Notes: generated by a model not told the origin, from the sequence alone. A DNA stretch of 64,000 nucleotides from Chondrus crispus (GCF_000350225.1 NW_005179203.1:316443-380442), one strand, 5' to 3'. Positions 32,239 through 45,394 are shown, counted from the first letter of the stretch. Made by a program: numbers and translations.

Positions 32239-34625
32239 GAACTATGAGGTATTAGGGACTGAAATGCTCTGGTAGAGTAATCTACGACCGTAGGTGCTGT
32301 TGTTCGGAGCGAAAGTGATCTCTGATAGTTGCATTATTTGGAAGTCCATGGCAGTAAATCTTTTGTAATTGGAACCTATTGTTCGCAGCACAACGAAGTC
32401 CCTTCAAGATTATTATACATACATAGTTTGCGCCGGCGTTGTCCGGCAAAATCGAATGTCCGTTTTTCGAATGTCCGTTTTGCAATAGGTCCAAAAGATC
32501 TTTAATAGATCGTCTTCTGCTGGGCCGTGGCAAGATTTCTCCATGAACATTTCGAAATGCAACCCCTGTCGGAATTGTGTTTGTTAGTTACGAGACAACT
32601 TAATTCTCCAGCCCGATCGTACAACTAAAGATGGTTTTATATTACTGTGGCTCGAGTTTTGTGGAAGAGAGATGCAACCGACGAGAAAGAGTCGAAGGAA
32701 TATGAAGAGGGATATCTGGATCTTTACGTCCAACAGCCTCAAGCAGATCCCCTTGGTCCGAGGAGCAGCCTATGGATAATTGTGCCAACGTTTCGAGCGT
32801 ACAGCAGGGACGGGGGCTTCCTCATTGCAACAGATGCGCAATATCCATTAAGGATAGCAGATGTGAAAAGTGACGGAATACGGAAAGATTTTCATAGAAT
32901 GAGCGGTTTCCTTGTAAGAATGGAGTGCGCGCCTAGCGGGTAACACCGTGGAGAAAAATGAAAGGATAAGTTACAGTCACTATGCACATGCGTTTTACGA
33001 TAAGAGGAAAGATTTGGGGCGCGCAAGGCTAAGATGACTTGCGATTGAACCTTGAATTGAGACATTCGCAGGCTTTTCCAACGCTTGGGACGTGCATTAA
33101 CGTAGAGAAGCACCAGCAAAGACCTCTTCATGCGAATAGAAAGGAGAGCATTTGTTGTGATGGAAGACTGGAACATTAAATGAGTGAAGTGAGATACATG
33201 AAAGGGGCGGGCATGCGCTACAAGACCGTTCCTCTGCGCGGAAATATGCGCTCACGCCTGCGTCGAATTCGCATGCAGTCTCGAAAAATTTAAAAGGTTC
33301 TACAAAAAAACATAAAGTATTGACTTGGTTGATGCCACCCTTACTTAATGTGCGATGTTGGCGGCGAAAAAAAGGGGGGGAGGAAGGCCGCGCGCGTACG
33401 GGAGCGAGATGTACGGAAAGGGAAAAGCAGAAAAGAGAAAAGTTTATTGCAAGGGGGGGTCGGTCGGGGTGTTGTTGTGTTCTGCCCCCATTGCGGTGTG
33501 TCGCGGCGCGCCCCTTTCTCTTATAGCGGGGCCGCCATCATCTTCTACTCCACAGGACCGCTGCTCTTCAACGGGAGATTGTCCACGTGTACACCTGGCG
33601 TACACGTAGACCAGTAAAATCACCTTTTTGAAGGCTTTGGTCCTGGGACCACTCCTGGGTACTGTACCCTGTACAGTACCCCAAATCTCCCCCACACGAC
33701 CCCCTCCCTAGCCCCACACCCTGGCAGGGGCAACATATATACTGACCGATGGCCGGTCCTTTGCCCCTGGTGCTCCGCTTGAGTCAGGAAACCTGGGCTC
33801 GACCTTGACGATCCAATTGACACAATTTAGTGTCACCATCGACACCAATCCCCCAATCGCTCCACGTTGCCACGTGTGTACCTGCATCCTCACTGTAAGT
33901 ACTTTTCTCTAACCTTAATCCATTGTTCACACAACTTGGGTGCACATACTAACTGCATTTTTTCATCACCACGGTGTGAAGTTGGTTCACAGCGTGACAC
34001 AGATTCTGGCGCTTGCTTGCCATAGGACCTTGACTTGATTGCTTGTGCGGCGGTGCCTAGGTGGGGTTCTTGTCCCCAGGTCTGTCCCCTGCAAACTGTC
34101 TCATTTGGCATGGAAACATGAATCAAACTGTACGTCACTCTGCATTCACCCATTCCGGCTGCCGTGTCGTCCTCTACATCAATTGCAGCGTTTCCAGCGT
34201 TGTTCCAGACGAAAGAAACATCACAGGTACCTTCTACGCAGGCTTCTCCAAGGGATTGTTCTCGGCCTCCGACGGGATGCTGCCGTTCGCCTTTTCACGG
34301 GAGATGAAACGAGTCTTCTTGAGCATGCTGACCCCGGTTTGCAACGCCCAGATCGCGTACGCCGCCACAGGTATCTTCTTCGTCGCATGCAGTGGGTTTT
34401 CATTCGAGCTGTTCTTTCTAATTTCTAAATGGATAAAAGGGGCCCATACATCTTACGTAGCCTTAACCAATAATGCAATTAACTATTTTGCTACAATGTG
34501 TCTTCACTCCATGGCGTCCTGCTCACTTTTCCTTGCACGATAGGGTACGAGTCGACGAGCATGGATAGGTTTCCTCGACATTCAGCCATGACGCGACTCT
34601 AACACGTAGCGAGGGTGGCGTCTTT
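32239..34625. other. Unassigned interval
   Basis: A frame at 32647-32943 (EGYLDLYVQQPQADPLG...) and one at 34118-34543 starting MNQTVRHSAF are open, but neither carries a motif I recognise. 33350-33480 is purine-rich and 33640-33720 is C-rich with GTACTGTACCCTGTACAGTAC, a local palindrome-like string. Confidence 0.4.
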
Positions 34626-36685
34626 CTACGATTCTGCATGGCCCGTAGAACTTTGATACGAATTCAGGCCATTCGTGCCACCGAATGAAGTTCCACGGGC
34701 GACAAGAACTTTGTCTCCCACTTCGAAGAAGTGAGACGACGACGCTAGGAGCCTCTTTTCCACAGAGGCCCCTGAGCGAACCGCTCGTGGGACTGATCCA
34801 GTCAGAAGCTCCAAATGACGATGATGGTCTAAGGAAGGAACAACTAGGCTTGCACCTGTCTCTGTACTGGAATCCATCCGAGGTGGGACCCCATACATTA
34901 ATTCGAAGGGCGACACACCGTTCTTCATGGCACGTCGGCGATATTCATACAGGACCTCGGTGAGTGCTTTGTCCCACTCCATACCAGGTCCAAGAACTGT
35001 CTTATGGACGGCGGCCTTCAAAGTTCCAACCATTCTCTCTGCTCTACCGTTAGAAACGGGACCGTAGGCGAGGACGGTGCGCCAAGTGATACCGTGTCCA
35101 GCCATGAAGCTAGAAACGGCCGAGGCTGTGAAGCAGGTAGCATTGTCAGAGACAATGGTTCTCGGAGGGCCGAATGAGTACATGATTTCTCTCTTGACGA
35201 AGTCGAGAACCACTTGAGCAGTACTATCAGCAGTGGATAGAGCAACTGGCCATCCTGTGAGGTGTTCGACCGCAACCAACACGAAGCGATTTCCAGACGA
35301 AGTGACAGGGAAGGGTCCAGCAAAGTCAATAGAGAAAACATCAAACAAGCTTGTGATGGGAAGGCGCAAAGTTGTCTTATACCTGGGAATCGGACGTGCC
35401 TTCTGACACCCGTCACAACTCTTCACGTAGTCTCCCACGTCCATACCAACGGTCGGCCACCAGTACCTTTCCGTGACAAATTGACGAGTGGTCTTCAAGT
35501 CCCAATGACCAATGTCGTCATTGAAACCCTTCAGTATCTTTTCGCGATCGGAAATTGGGGCAACAACACGAAGGCCACGAATGGTGCGGCGGAGCAACTT
35601 CGACTCCCAGACAAGAAAGTGCTTCGCATTATTCTTCATGCGAGACTTCCTGTAATCATCCAACCCAACCGGTATTTCGCCTTGCAGATAGGACATGATA
35701 TCTTGGCAAGACTCTTCTAGATCTTCTGGAGAGTAGATCGGGGTCGTGATAGCGAGGGCAAGGTCTCCCTCTTCCTGGCAAGTTGGGTTGTCGCCGTTCT
35801 TGGGCTGAATGCGAGAAAGGTAGTCAACTGCACTATTTGCGGATCCACGACGATATTCCACGGTGAAGTCGTACTCGGCTAAGAAGTCTAGCCAACGAGC
35901 CAAACGACCGTGGATGTCTTTCTTGCGAAAGGCGTAACTAAGAGCCTGGTGATCAGTAATCAACTTGAAAGGTGTAGACGAAAGCACGTAAACACGAAAT
36001 TTCTTCAAAGCAAAGATGACCGCAAGCGCCTCACGCTCACAAGCGGAGTACTTGCGCTCAGATGTATTCATAGTACGGCTTGCGTACTGGATGGGGTGTA
36101 TTTTCCCATCTTCCTTCTTTTGAGCCAACACAGCCCCGACGGTGACCGATGACGCATCCGTCTCAACGACGAAGGGCTTCTCGAAGTCTGGGTAAGCCAA
36201 GACTGGCGGAGAAGTTAACTTTATGCGTAGTTCATCAAAGGCTTCTTGCATTTCTCCGGTCCATTTCAATCTGCCGTTTCCGGATGTAGCCGCATGGAGT
36301 ACCGCAGCAATGTCCGCAAACTTGCAGATGAAACGACGGTAGTAGCTTGCTAACCCAAGAAAGCTCCTAAGTTCAGTCGCAGTGGTCGGGATCGGTGCAT
36401 TCAGAATCACTTCGACCTTGCTCGGGTCAACGGCAATCCCGCATTTGTCGACGACATGACCGAGCAACTTGATCTTCGCCTGGGCGAAGCTACACTTTGT
36501 CGGCTTAAGCTTAAGACCAGCCTCGTCAAGCACATCAAATACATGCTGCAGGTGGCGAAGATGTTCTTCTATAGTCTTAGAGAACACCACAACGTCATCG
36601 AGGTACACACGCACAAACCGCACTCCGCGAAAGATTGTATTCATCATTCTCTGAAATGTCGAAGGCGCATTCATCAATCCAAAAA
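34626..36685 (-). pseudogene. pol: Ty3/gypsy Pol, 3' part: RT, RNase H, integrase
   Basis: Homology starts at FGLMNAPSTFQRMMN, in the middle of the RT, because a 9.3-kb element interrupts the gene at 36686. It continues with VYLDDVVVFSK, RNase H (VETDASSVTVGAVLAQ; CEREALAVIFALKKF), the zinc region (GFNDDIGHWD...CDGCQKAR) and an integrase core with FSIDFAGPFP, IVSDNATCF and NGRAERMVGTLK. The zinc region has Asn where the first His is expected. There are no stops in 686 codons. The missing RT start lies on the far side of the insertion (45963-46050). Unlike the other gypsy elements here it lacks a chromodomain, so it belongs to another lineage. Confidence 0.9.
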
Positions 36686-37106
36686 CACTGGTTTGGTGGT
36701 AACCAGAATTTGGGATACCAAACAGTACCAGGGGCACCCCTTCGGATTCCAGATATTTTTATATGGTTGTAAAGCTTAGAACATTAGTAGTGATATGCAG
36801 AAGACAGAAGTGGACAAATCAAAATAATTTAGAAGTTATCGTCCAACATGTACTCTCTAAATCTGGGGGATGGGGGGTTCTGTATAGGCCAAATCAAAAA
36901 AAATATCATACAATTTTACTTGGAAATTGCAGTACAATTTATGTTATATAAAAAGTTGATACCTGTTCACAATCTGCCGACAGAATTTAATCCTAAATTC
37001 TGACTGGACGTGCTCGAAGTTGGCGATTGTGGCCCACTTCAAGCCTCCCCGACCAACTACGATGACCCGTATCGTCACGTCCACCCCCCTCGCCGCCAAC
37101 TCCAAG
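36686..37106. repeat. Left terminal inverted repeat
   Basis: Pairs with the complement of 45540-45962 over about 420 bp with few differences (GGTGGTAACC versus GGTGATAACC; scattered transitions). The homology ends at CAACTCCAAGC. Confidence 0.85.
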
Positions 37107-37305
37107 CTAAACATCAGCATTCCCTTCCTCGCCATCACCACCAACAACCGTCACACCCCTGCCCAGCATCTATTCCACGCCATCCCATCCCTCACTACCC
37201 CCACTATGTCATGCAGTACCCGCCACCAGCCATCTTCGGAGTTGATACGGTGAATATGGTTTGCGAAGCCCGACGTGAAGAACAGTACAGCCTTTTACAT
37301 GAGTA

Positions 37306-39134
37306 CTATGTGTTCTGTACCGACGAGTGAGTAACAATCGCATCATTGAAGAGCGCCATTCTGTGCAGGTCCCAGGCGCAGAAGGCGCTACCTATATCAC
37401 GCAGATTGTTCGGGACTGCCTCCTCTCCTTTGAAATAGTAAGGGTACTTCACACTCCTCGACTCAGGTAGAATTGACACACGGAACACAGCAACTAAGCG
37501 CTCGCCATCTCTCTCAACATTTTTGAGCTCGTGTCCGTGCAGCCTTCTGTAGAACTTCGAAGAATCGCCCGGAGGAAGTTGAAGAGTACCGGTCCCTACC
37601 ACCTTCCCGGACACCATCAATCGCACGGTACTTCCCGGTTTCACAGCTTCCAGGAACGACGCATTAGATCCCCCAGTTGTAGCTGCGTGTACAGCCATTG
37701 AGGGCTCTTCCCCACTATCAGCAATACCGCCTTCAGGTTTTCTCATATCACGTAATAACAGGACATTGTCGTACAAGTTATTAGTATCGCTCGTGATGGA
37801 GTTTCTTGTCACGAAGGATGGTACGGAAGAAGGATCTTTACATGACCTCTTCATTGGCGCATTAGTAGCTTCTGATAGACCGCAGTGGTTTTGGACGATT
37901 AAACGAAGCCGTTCATGGGCGAAACGATATCGCTCAGCATCTCTCTCCACTACAGTGCACTTTCTGTTTGTCCGAATGCAAGAAATTGCCGTAAAAAGAG
38001 TACCACCGTAAATGTCCAGAACACGACCGTTGTCTGGACAGAACGTTGACATAAGCTCAGCTAAGAGATTGGGATTTTTCTCCTCCGTCAGAATGGGTGA
38101 TCTCGTTCCAGGCTTCAGTAACTTGTTAGAAGTAACTGGTACCCTAGATATTGCCGCAAACTTCCGTTTCTCTGGGGCCTGCAAAACATGGTAGGGCTCC
38201 GTAAATCTACCTTGAACCCATCCAGTTGATGCCCTGGTGCCTTAGCGAACATGCCAAATCCACAGGCGTTCTGAGGGAAGACGTCCCCTCGATATTCTTG
38301 CAACGTCTTGGTGTCCTTCATGATGACGTAAGGGTACTGAGGTCCGCTGAAACCCGTCTCCTTAAACGCATTGTACCATCTACTGAAGTATTGTATTGAT
38401 GTGAATATAAATACCCATCCACCGGGTTTCAGTATACTTCGTGATAGTTCTGCGACGGCCTTCATTTCCGTGGTGTCGACGGCATTATCATAACCGTTTC
38501 CTGCACCTGACTGGCATGATGGGGTACCGTACGGAGGGTCTGTACACAGTAGATCGAACAATGGGCATTTGTCTGTTCTCACGGATCTATAGTATTCCTG
38601 CCATTTCATTTGATATGCTTCTATGCCAAGTTCCTTCAGGAAGTCTCTCCTTTTCATCATGACAACCTCACTATCGTCCGTGTAATTGACACATGTCTTA
38701 AGTCGTTCTGAGGCCTCGCTTTGAAGAGCAGCCGACTTGGCATATGCAGCTGGCGGAGGATCGGCAGTATTCTGTTCAGCTGGATCTTTCCCGTCGGCGG
38801 ATATATGTGGATCATCGGGTATAGCCGGCATTATCTCATTTCCTTCATCAGCAGTACCCCCCAGCGTAGCGTTGCCCTCTGTATGAGCAGCGGCCGTGGA
38901 CGTATTGGGGCCGGAAGCTTGGGTAGCTTGTGTACTGTTTATAGCAGGTGATGGGGCAGGGGTTGTAACATACTTGGCCTTGAACTTCTCTTCCTTGAAT
39001 GAGTCGATCTGGGGACAAGTTCGGCGATACATTTCTAGAATAACATCTAGTATTGCTCTGTCGTTTCCCTTGTTAGTGAGCACTGCTATATCGAATTTAA
39101 TTGTGCATAGTAAATTCGCTTTCGTTGTCTCCAT
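37306..39134 (-). pseudogene. DPPY-type N6-adenine/N4-cytosine DNA methyltransferase, one frameshift
   Basis: ATG 39134. About 130 residues of linker-like N-terminus, then the catalytic motif DLLCTDPPYGTPS (residues 199-202 are DPPY) and LKPGGWVFIF. Near 38200 the frame shifts and continues with RSPILTEEKNPNLLAELMSTF, then VLDIYGGTLFTAISC, a form of the SAM-binding FxGxG motif, and CTVVERDAERYRFAHERL. DPPY before the SAM motif is the circular order of beta-class enzymes (PF01555). Such enzymes methylate adenine N6 or cytosine N4 in DNA and are typical of bacteria and phages. It starts one base after the stop of the ParB-like gene, so the two may once have been one fusion or are read together. 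Frameshift and variant SAM motif make present activity uncertain. Confidence 0.75.
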
Positions 39135-39135
39135 T

Positions 39136-40251
39136 TCACTTGGTCTCTAACAGTTCTTCGAATTTTCTTGCTTCCTGCAAAGCAGCCTTGGCCTTCTGAA
39201 ACTGCTCTCCAACTATTTTGTATGATACAGGTTTGAAGTTGTGCAATCTGCACATGTCACGTACACGATACAATGTATTTACCTGAGCAAGCTCGCCATC
39301 TGCACCAGAAGCATTCATGAATGGGATGCAAGACTTCAGTGAACTGATGTGAATGAAGTTGCGAAATACTCGACAGTCCGTGTCGCTCGTGCTTGGGGAT
39401 TTGGACGGTCTCACGACAACACTTAGCGTGCATGGTGATGCGATGAGATCGGGATGTTCAGATGTAACAATCTCTCCGATTGTGTTGACTACTCTCTGCG
39501 ACAGTCGCAGCGCAGTAGTACCAGTTTATTTCAAGGTGCTCTCCTTCTGATGAGCACAACCATCGTAAGCACAGGCGATTTGCTTTGCTGTCGGTGTTCG
39601 GCCGTTTTTTTCCGCTTTCAAACGAGCGGCCTCCTCTCGCGACCACAAAGAGTATCGTAAAAAGGTCGTTTCATTGTAATAACTAGGGGCATGCTTCCTG
39701 TTTTGATGGCACGCAAGTTGCGGCAACACTTGCACGTTATGGGCACCACTCAATATGGTCACACTCCAAGAGAATCCACTCCATTGCGCAGGTAGCTCGT
39801 CGATGAGCTCGAGGATAGCAACAAGTCTGTGCGTCCCGTCGACCACGCCGTACCATTGCGTCCTTGTGCGACTTTTCTCCCTTGCCTCCGTCTCCGTCAA
39901 ACCCTTCCCCTTGAAATGGTCGATCACATATCGCCGGTAGGTACCCGTCAACGGCATGAGCACTGGCATATCCGATACTGCAATGATACCTGGTTCGTGA
40001 GGTGCCTCACCCGCTTCGTGATTACCTTCGACAACGGCATGGCCTCGGAACAGTACCTTCATTCGTTCTACACCTGAACGAACTATGGCTCTAACATTTA
40101 TGAGCGGTATGCAGTCCCTAGGATCAACTGTCGTGTTAGTTGAGCCCTGCATCACGTCCGCAAACAATGCTTTTGCCACCTCCATCCTGTCACGCACCTG
40201 TGAGGATGGATCATTCCGAGACGCTTGAGCTGACTTCCCTTTCCGCGTCAT
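39136..40251 (-). pseudogene. ParB-like protein upstream of the methyltransferase, one stop
   Basis: ATG 40251 (MTRKGKSAQA). Near residue 136 is the ParB/sulfiredoxin-fold signature YGVVDGTHRLVAILEL, followed by TILSGAHNVQVLPQLACHQN. A TAA at 39526-39528 (codon 242) interrupts it; the same frame continues for 130 codons (ALRLSQRVVNTIGEIV ... KFEELLETK) to TGA at 39136. The stop would come from CAA by one C to T change. In phages and plasmids, ParB-fold domains are often fused in front of DPPY methylases, which matches this order. It may guide the methylase to DNA; that role is inference. Confidence 0.65.
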
Positions 40252-40259
40252 ACCTGATA

Positions 40260-41433
40260 GTGGGTTCACTTTCGTACAGAACGGGGGTCTGCAGTACGAC
40301 AGAAAATTTAAATTGGGAAGGAGGGTGGCGAACAGTTTGCCGACAGAAATTACTTTAACTCGAACCAGTAACAATTAACAGGATGGCTTGTTGCTACCGG
40401 TGTTTTGGTGCTTGTGAGCACATGGTCAGTTCAATGAGATAGGGAAGTCGAGACATACAGTAGCTCCGAATGTGCCATGAACAATTCCGAAAGAAGTACG
40501 AAATCCTGCACCTGCTTGTGGAAACTGCAGTATCCGACCGTGCCGGACCGAATACTTCATTTCTGCCCGGGTGTTATAGCGAACCAAACGAGAATTGCAT
40601 ACTGATACCACACGTTTAAGAGCAAGGCAAATCAGAGTGATGTCCATGATCTCCGCCTGTTCGATAATTAAACTCCGTCTCCACGATATCAGTATGTGCA
40701 GTACGCAACACGAACCTTCTGGACATGTCTGCACGTAGCGTACGTGTCCCTATACCCGCACTTTATCTACTCATTAATAGTCTGCATCTCCCGGATTTAC
40801 TTTGCAGTTGAGGCTGCAACGGAGAGAACTGTCCGATCATGATTGTGTGCTGTCCGTCAATGGCGATCATGAATTTGTGCCGTGTGGGACAGCAGAAAAC
40901 GTTTCATGATTTTGAGAACCTAAAACTAAATATCAGTAATGCATAACTGTTCTCACGAAATGTGGAATGAAAAATCTATATTTGGACATGGTGAACATTG
41001 CGTATTAAATTTAGTGCAACATATGATTTGTGTGCAATCTCCCAAATATTTGATTCAGATATGTTTCAAACAGCGCTCTCTCAGATCTGTTAAACTTCCA
41101 TTACAAGCTTCTTCATGGTAGCGCAGAGACAGCAGCCAGCCATTCATAGCTCGGCGTACCTGCTCAGTGAATTCAGTATTCACGGATAGCTAAACTGGTC
41201 GTCCAGCAGGCATTATCTGTTCCACAGAACAGTATCGCTGCTGCTTGTGTGGAGCTGCACCCACCATCACCTGAATTCTCGTGCTGCAGTGCTTGTAGTT
41301 GATACACGCTCCAGTATATAAAAGGTAAAAAGGGTACCATCCTGGTCTCCGCGATAAAGTTCCTCAACCCATCTCAATCCACAACAACCCATCTGAACTG
41401 TTGGGGGCATCAACCCATCCCAGAACCATTCCA
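40260..41433. other. Divergent intergenic region of the TIR element
   Basis: Lies between the divergently oriented ParB-like gene and the transposase gene. A CAGTATATAAAAGG string near 41311-41324 is a good TATA box about 110 bases upstream of the transposase ATG at 41434. No other gene signal is seen. Confidence 0.5.
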
Positions 41434-44400
41434 ATGAATACGACTAGGCGTACGACTCGCGCAAAGCGCTCTATTGCACAAGCGAAGAGCTCGAGGCATG
41501 GTGAACCGTTACATACCCCTGAGTCCCGCACTGTGGCTCCCCCACGCACATCACCGCGTAGTACTGCTCGGGACTCGCAAAGCACCCCACTACGAAGCGG
41601 GAAGCGTCGCGTGCAGCTCGCGACGCCAACCACTCTACATACCCCTGAGTCCCGCCCTGTGAATCCCAAACAAACGCCAAGGAGCAGTCGTAAACGAGGT
41701 TGTCCGCCAACAGATCCCTCACCCACTGCTCAGAACTCGCAAAGCTCAGGATTGCGAGACGGGAAGCGTCGCGCCCTTTCTGCGACGCCAGAAACTTCAC
41801 ACACACCACTCTCACCGCTGCCAAACACAACGCAACTCTTTAATCTTCTCATCCGACACACTTCACCATGTCCCCCCGATTGTACCATGCGAAATCAACC
41901 CAGCCCGACCATAGCGATACGACGATCGCCCCAAAGGCGGTCATCAAGTGATTCGCTGGCTTCCGGTACAGTGCAGCGTAAATTGTGGAGCATCCGCTCA
42001 TTGGTAATTGCAGCCCGAGGGATAGCTGCGGAACCCGAAGTGGCTCCAGCTACCCCAAATGCAGCAGAATCTTCACCACCCGAACTGCAAGAAGAAGATG
42101 CTCTAGCTACGCCAAATGCCGCAGAATATCGAACACTGGAACATGAAGATGAGTTGTCTAGATCTAGTAGTGACGCTGAGTACCGTCCCCCTCCGCCCTC
42201 TAACACTCGAACGAAAAATGGACCCCCATCGCAACGAAGTCCGGCCAGTCGCAGTGTTGCGAACAGCGATACATCACCTTTGAAAAAGAGAGTATACACG
42301 TACAAGAGTCGCCGTCGCGGCAAGGGTGTGGAGAGTGTGTTACTTAAACGACGCCGTGCCCACGCTGATGCGTTCCAAAACATGGAGGTGGATAAGTTAA
42401 AATGTTGTATCCATCGCCGTTGTCTTTACAAAGTTGACTCTCGATACGTCAAGGCTCAAGTGCAACATGTATCTTTGCTGAATAGGGCGGGGAGACGAGC
42501 TTATCTGGAGGGCTTGTTGGAAGATAACTCAGGGATGTTTTTCTTCGATGGAAAGGCGGTGTGTTATAAGTTTCTAGAGAAGTCCCTGCAGTTTTCTAGG
42601 GATTTACAGGGCTCTGTTAAAGGCACACCGTTTAGCAAGAGGAGGTCTTCCTTGACTTCTACTGTGAGAAACTCAGAAGCTAATCAACGGGACGCGGTCA
42701 TATGCCTCCTTGAACGTCTTTCAGAAGGCACAGCCGACCATATGCCCGACCGAAACGAACAGCACTTGCCCTATTTCCAAAAAGCCCAGGTCTTCGACAT
42801 CTTCCTCTCTGATTTCAGTCGCCTCCATTCGCGCGCCCCACCCACGCGAAGCTATTTTTACGAGACATGGCAAAAGCACGTGCCCAACATCAAGGTGCGG
42901 AGGGTGCATAGGTTCACAGTGTGATCCGAATGCGATCTCATCAGAGGCCTGCTCTCCAAAGCCAGTACCGATGAGTCAGCAACTCGGCTACTTCGTGAGC
43001 GAAAAACCACTCACAACGATATGGTTGCAGCGGAACGGCCCGAGTACCAGAAGAAGTGTGATAAAGCTGGACTGTATCCTGCTAAGTATTGCTCTATCAT
43101 TCTGGACTGTGCCGACCAGTCCGCCTTCGGTTTGCCGCATTTCCTCTTCAATACTAAGAACACAAAGGGGCACAGTATCAAAGTCAAGCTAATTGGAGTG
43201 CTTGAACATGGTCCCGTGAAACATCTGTCCCTGTTCACTATGACAGATGAATATGAGACAGGCGCGAATCACGTACTAGAAGCTCTTCATCGGACGCTGA
43301 TGGTAAAGGCTGAGAAGGGCCCACTCCCGGACACCCTGTTCGTGCAGGTGGACAATTGCACTCGCCAAAATAAGAACAGATACTTCTTCAGATACATGGA
43401 ATCCCTGGTTGCATGGGGGTGTTTCAAGAAGTCTTTGTGTGGTTTCTACCAATTGGTCATACCCATTCTGACATAGACCAAGCGTTCAGTTGCACTGCTC
43501 GCCGGCTCAGGCATCATGAGGCTATAACTCTGGAAGACCTGATCACCGAACTCGGGAAGGCATATAACCCTCCCCCTCACGTTGCTGATCTTCGCCAGAT
43601 TATAAACTTCTCTGGGCTGTGTGACCAAGAAAGGTGTTTGGAAAAGCCTCAACGGTTTTCCCATTTTCAATATTTCGAGTTTCACCGTGTGGAGGGGATC
43701 CCAGAGTATCATGGCAATTCTTTTAACACTGCATGTTCCGCGCGGGTTGGGTGTAACGACGATTGGGGCTCTCTCAAGGTCGGGCAGTGCACCGGAGGCT
43801 TCCTGAAATTTGCACCTGACCTTGCCAAAACACCACCGACCGAAGCCACATGTCCTAACGATCTTGATAAAATCAACACCCGTCTTGTGTCTGAGGAGAC
43901 ACGAGTGAATGACAGGAGAAAGTTAGCCCAGCTACGGCTTCTACGCGACCGCGTGTATGAATCAAGACTGGAGAGATTCCACTGGAATCTGCACGACGGA
44001 TTTGAGATGAAGGGAAAGTATAGAACAGTTTCTGATGCGGTTGATGGCTTGCAAGACGAAATTGAACATGATGAAGTTGAAATCGAGATGGAAGAACAAC
44101 CCCTGCAAGACCTCGAATACGAATGTAATGACTTCGTAGCGGTACGCGGTTCTTCTTGCTCTATAGAAACCGTCCCATTCTGGGTTGGGCATGTCATATC
44201 AATTCACAAGGACGATGAAGGCGTAACTACGGATCTCACCATCCATTGGTGGGAAGTGTACAATGGTAAATGTGCCTGAACTGGTAAGTATGCACCCTCT
44301 AGGTTACATGACAACAGGAAACCGTGGACAGAGTTTATCAGCGTCGGAACTGTTTTGTCCAGGTTTTCGGAGTTGAAGAAATCGAAAGAGATCAGCGCAG

Positions 44401-44441
44401 CAGCGGCGAGGCAAATTAGGCAGGCTCTTAGAGTTGCGTGA
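41434..44441 (+). pseudogene. DUF7869-type DDE transposase, broken by stops and one frameshift
   Basis: ATG 41434. The first 260 residues are low complexity with repeated blocks (LHTPESR twice; (S/D)GKRR..LSATP/QLATP; ATPNAAE twice). A conserved part follows: CCIHRRCLYKVD, then a Cys-rich region at a TGA (42922-42924, same frame continues). Next come SIILDCADQSAF (first Asp region), FVQVDNCTRQNKNRYFF, and WFLPIGHTHSDIDQAFS. The frame shifts by one base near 43415-43430. After TGA 44277-44279 the same frame runs on to TGA 44441 (RLHDNRKPW...). D-x-Q-S, DN..NKN and GHTH.D.D are hallmarks of the RNase H-fold DUF7869 proteins. This is most likely the element's own transposase, now inactive in this copy. 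Confidence 0.7.
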
Positions 44442-44522
44442 TATGCTGGGTGGCCTCCGCTACTCGGTTGTCTGCTTGACGCAGTCAGATACGGTAGCGA
44501 GGGTGCAATGCCCTGGTAAACT

Positions 44523-45049
44523 TTAGAGTTTCCGAATTAGCCCCAACGCCTCTAAACCAGCGCGAAGCGTAGCGAGACGACGAGTAATATTTGCGGAGCG
44601 CGGTTTCGTTTGTGCCATATCTGAGTCAAAACTGTTGCCTTTCGATAGTAATTGAGTCCCTTTTGTCCGTTGCTCTCGCAAGTGTCTCTCAACTGCAAAC
44701 AGATCGGTCTGGAAGTTCTGTGGAAGCTGCCATACACGAGTGCGCAAGTTGATTTCGGAGGTCTGGGATCGTGGCTGTTGGGGCTGCTGTTGTTGAGGGG
44801 CGGCACCGAAGAGGGACGGAGGATTCTGTGATTGCGCACCGAAAAATGAGGCCCCCTGCGCTGGCGCACCAAAGAGAGAAGGAGAGGACCCAGGCGCGCC
44901 GAATGACGCTGCCTTGGTCTGTGCCTGAGCACCGGAGCAGCGTTTTGGACGGTACCAGGAAAGGAGCTTTGGGCCGGCACGCCAAACCTGGGTGCAGCAG
45001 TACCAAAGGCCGGTTGCGACGCACCCTGGGTTTGACCAAAGATATTCAT
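44523..45049 (-). pseudogene. FG-repeat nucleoporin fragment, one frameshift
   Basis: ATG 45049 gives NIFGQTQGASQPAFG, an FG-rich start. In the neighbouring frame the FG pattern continues (AASFGAPGSSPSLFGAPAQ; PPSLFGAAPQQQQPQQ), and then a helical stretch LRTRVWQLPQNFQTDLFAVERHL...ITRRLATLRAGLEALGL. FG repeats followed by a coiled coil are the layout of the Nup62/Nup58/Nup54 channel nucleoporins; which one cannot be told. The shift is near 44940. It lies inside the TIR element, so it looks like a captured host gene piece. Confidence 0.55.
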
Positions 45050-45394
45050 ATCAGCTGAGCCTACAGCAGTAACTGGCAAAAGAGCATCTGACTGCTTCCA
45101 GTCTCTCTACTGCAATATATATGCCACAAATGCGCATTACCATAGATAGTTCTCCAGCGCACACCCCACCATACTGCAACGTTAGTTGTTTGAAGCCCGA
45201 CATGTAGTTCGTTGATGTGAGCAAGTAGCGAAGGTTCCTTCGAGGCAGACATAACTTTTATTTCTCTTCAACCTTTCCTAGATCTACGAAATGCACATAT
45301 TAAGCCGGAACAAATTACCAATATGTATTATCACGAAGCCACACTCCCTTGATGATATTGACCACCTTATCAATTGACTTGGCAGTGGCTGGAT

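Noticed and set aside
32647..32943. 98-codon plus-strand frame
   Set aside because: No ATG at the start and no recognisable domain; cannot be separated from chance.
34061..34543. 160-codon plus-strand frame as a secreted or membrane protein
   Set aside because: Some hydrophobic stretches, but no clear signal peptide at a good start and no motif; kept only as a note in the interval entry.
36686..36737. First 17 codons of the gypsy pol frame (start at 36737) as its real start
   Set aside because: They are encoded by the terminal inverted repeat; the same peptide is read from the other repeat at 45900-45962.
37010..37330. Pro/His-rich frame near the left terminal repeat (YDDPYRHVHPPR)
   Set aside because: The matching frame in the right repeat has a different continuation, and substitutions do not favour silent sites by eye; coding status not supported.
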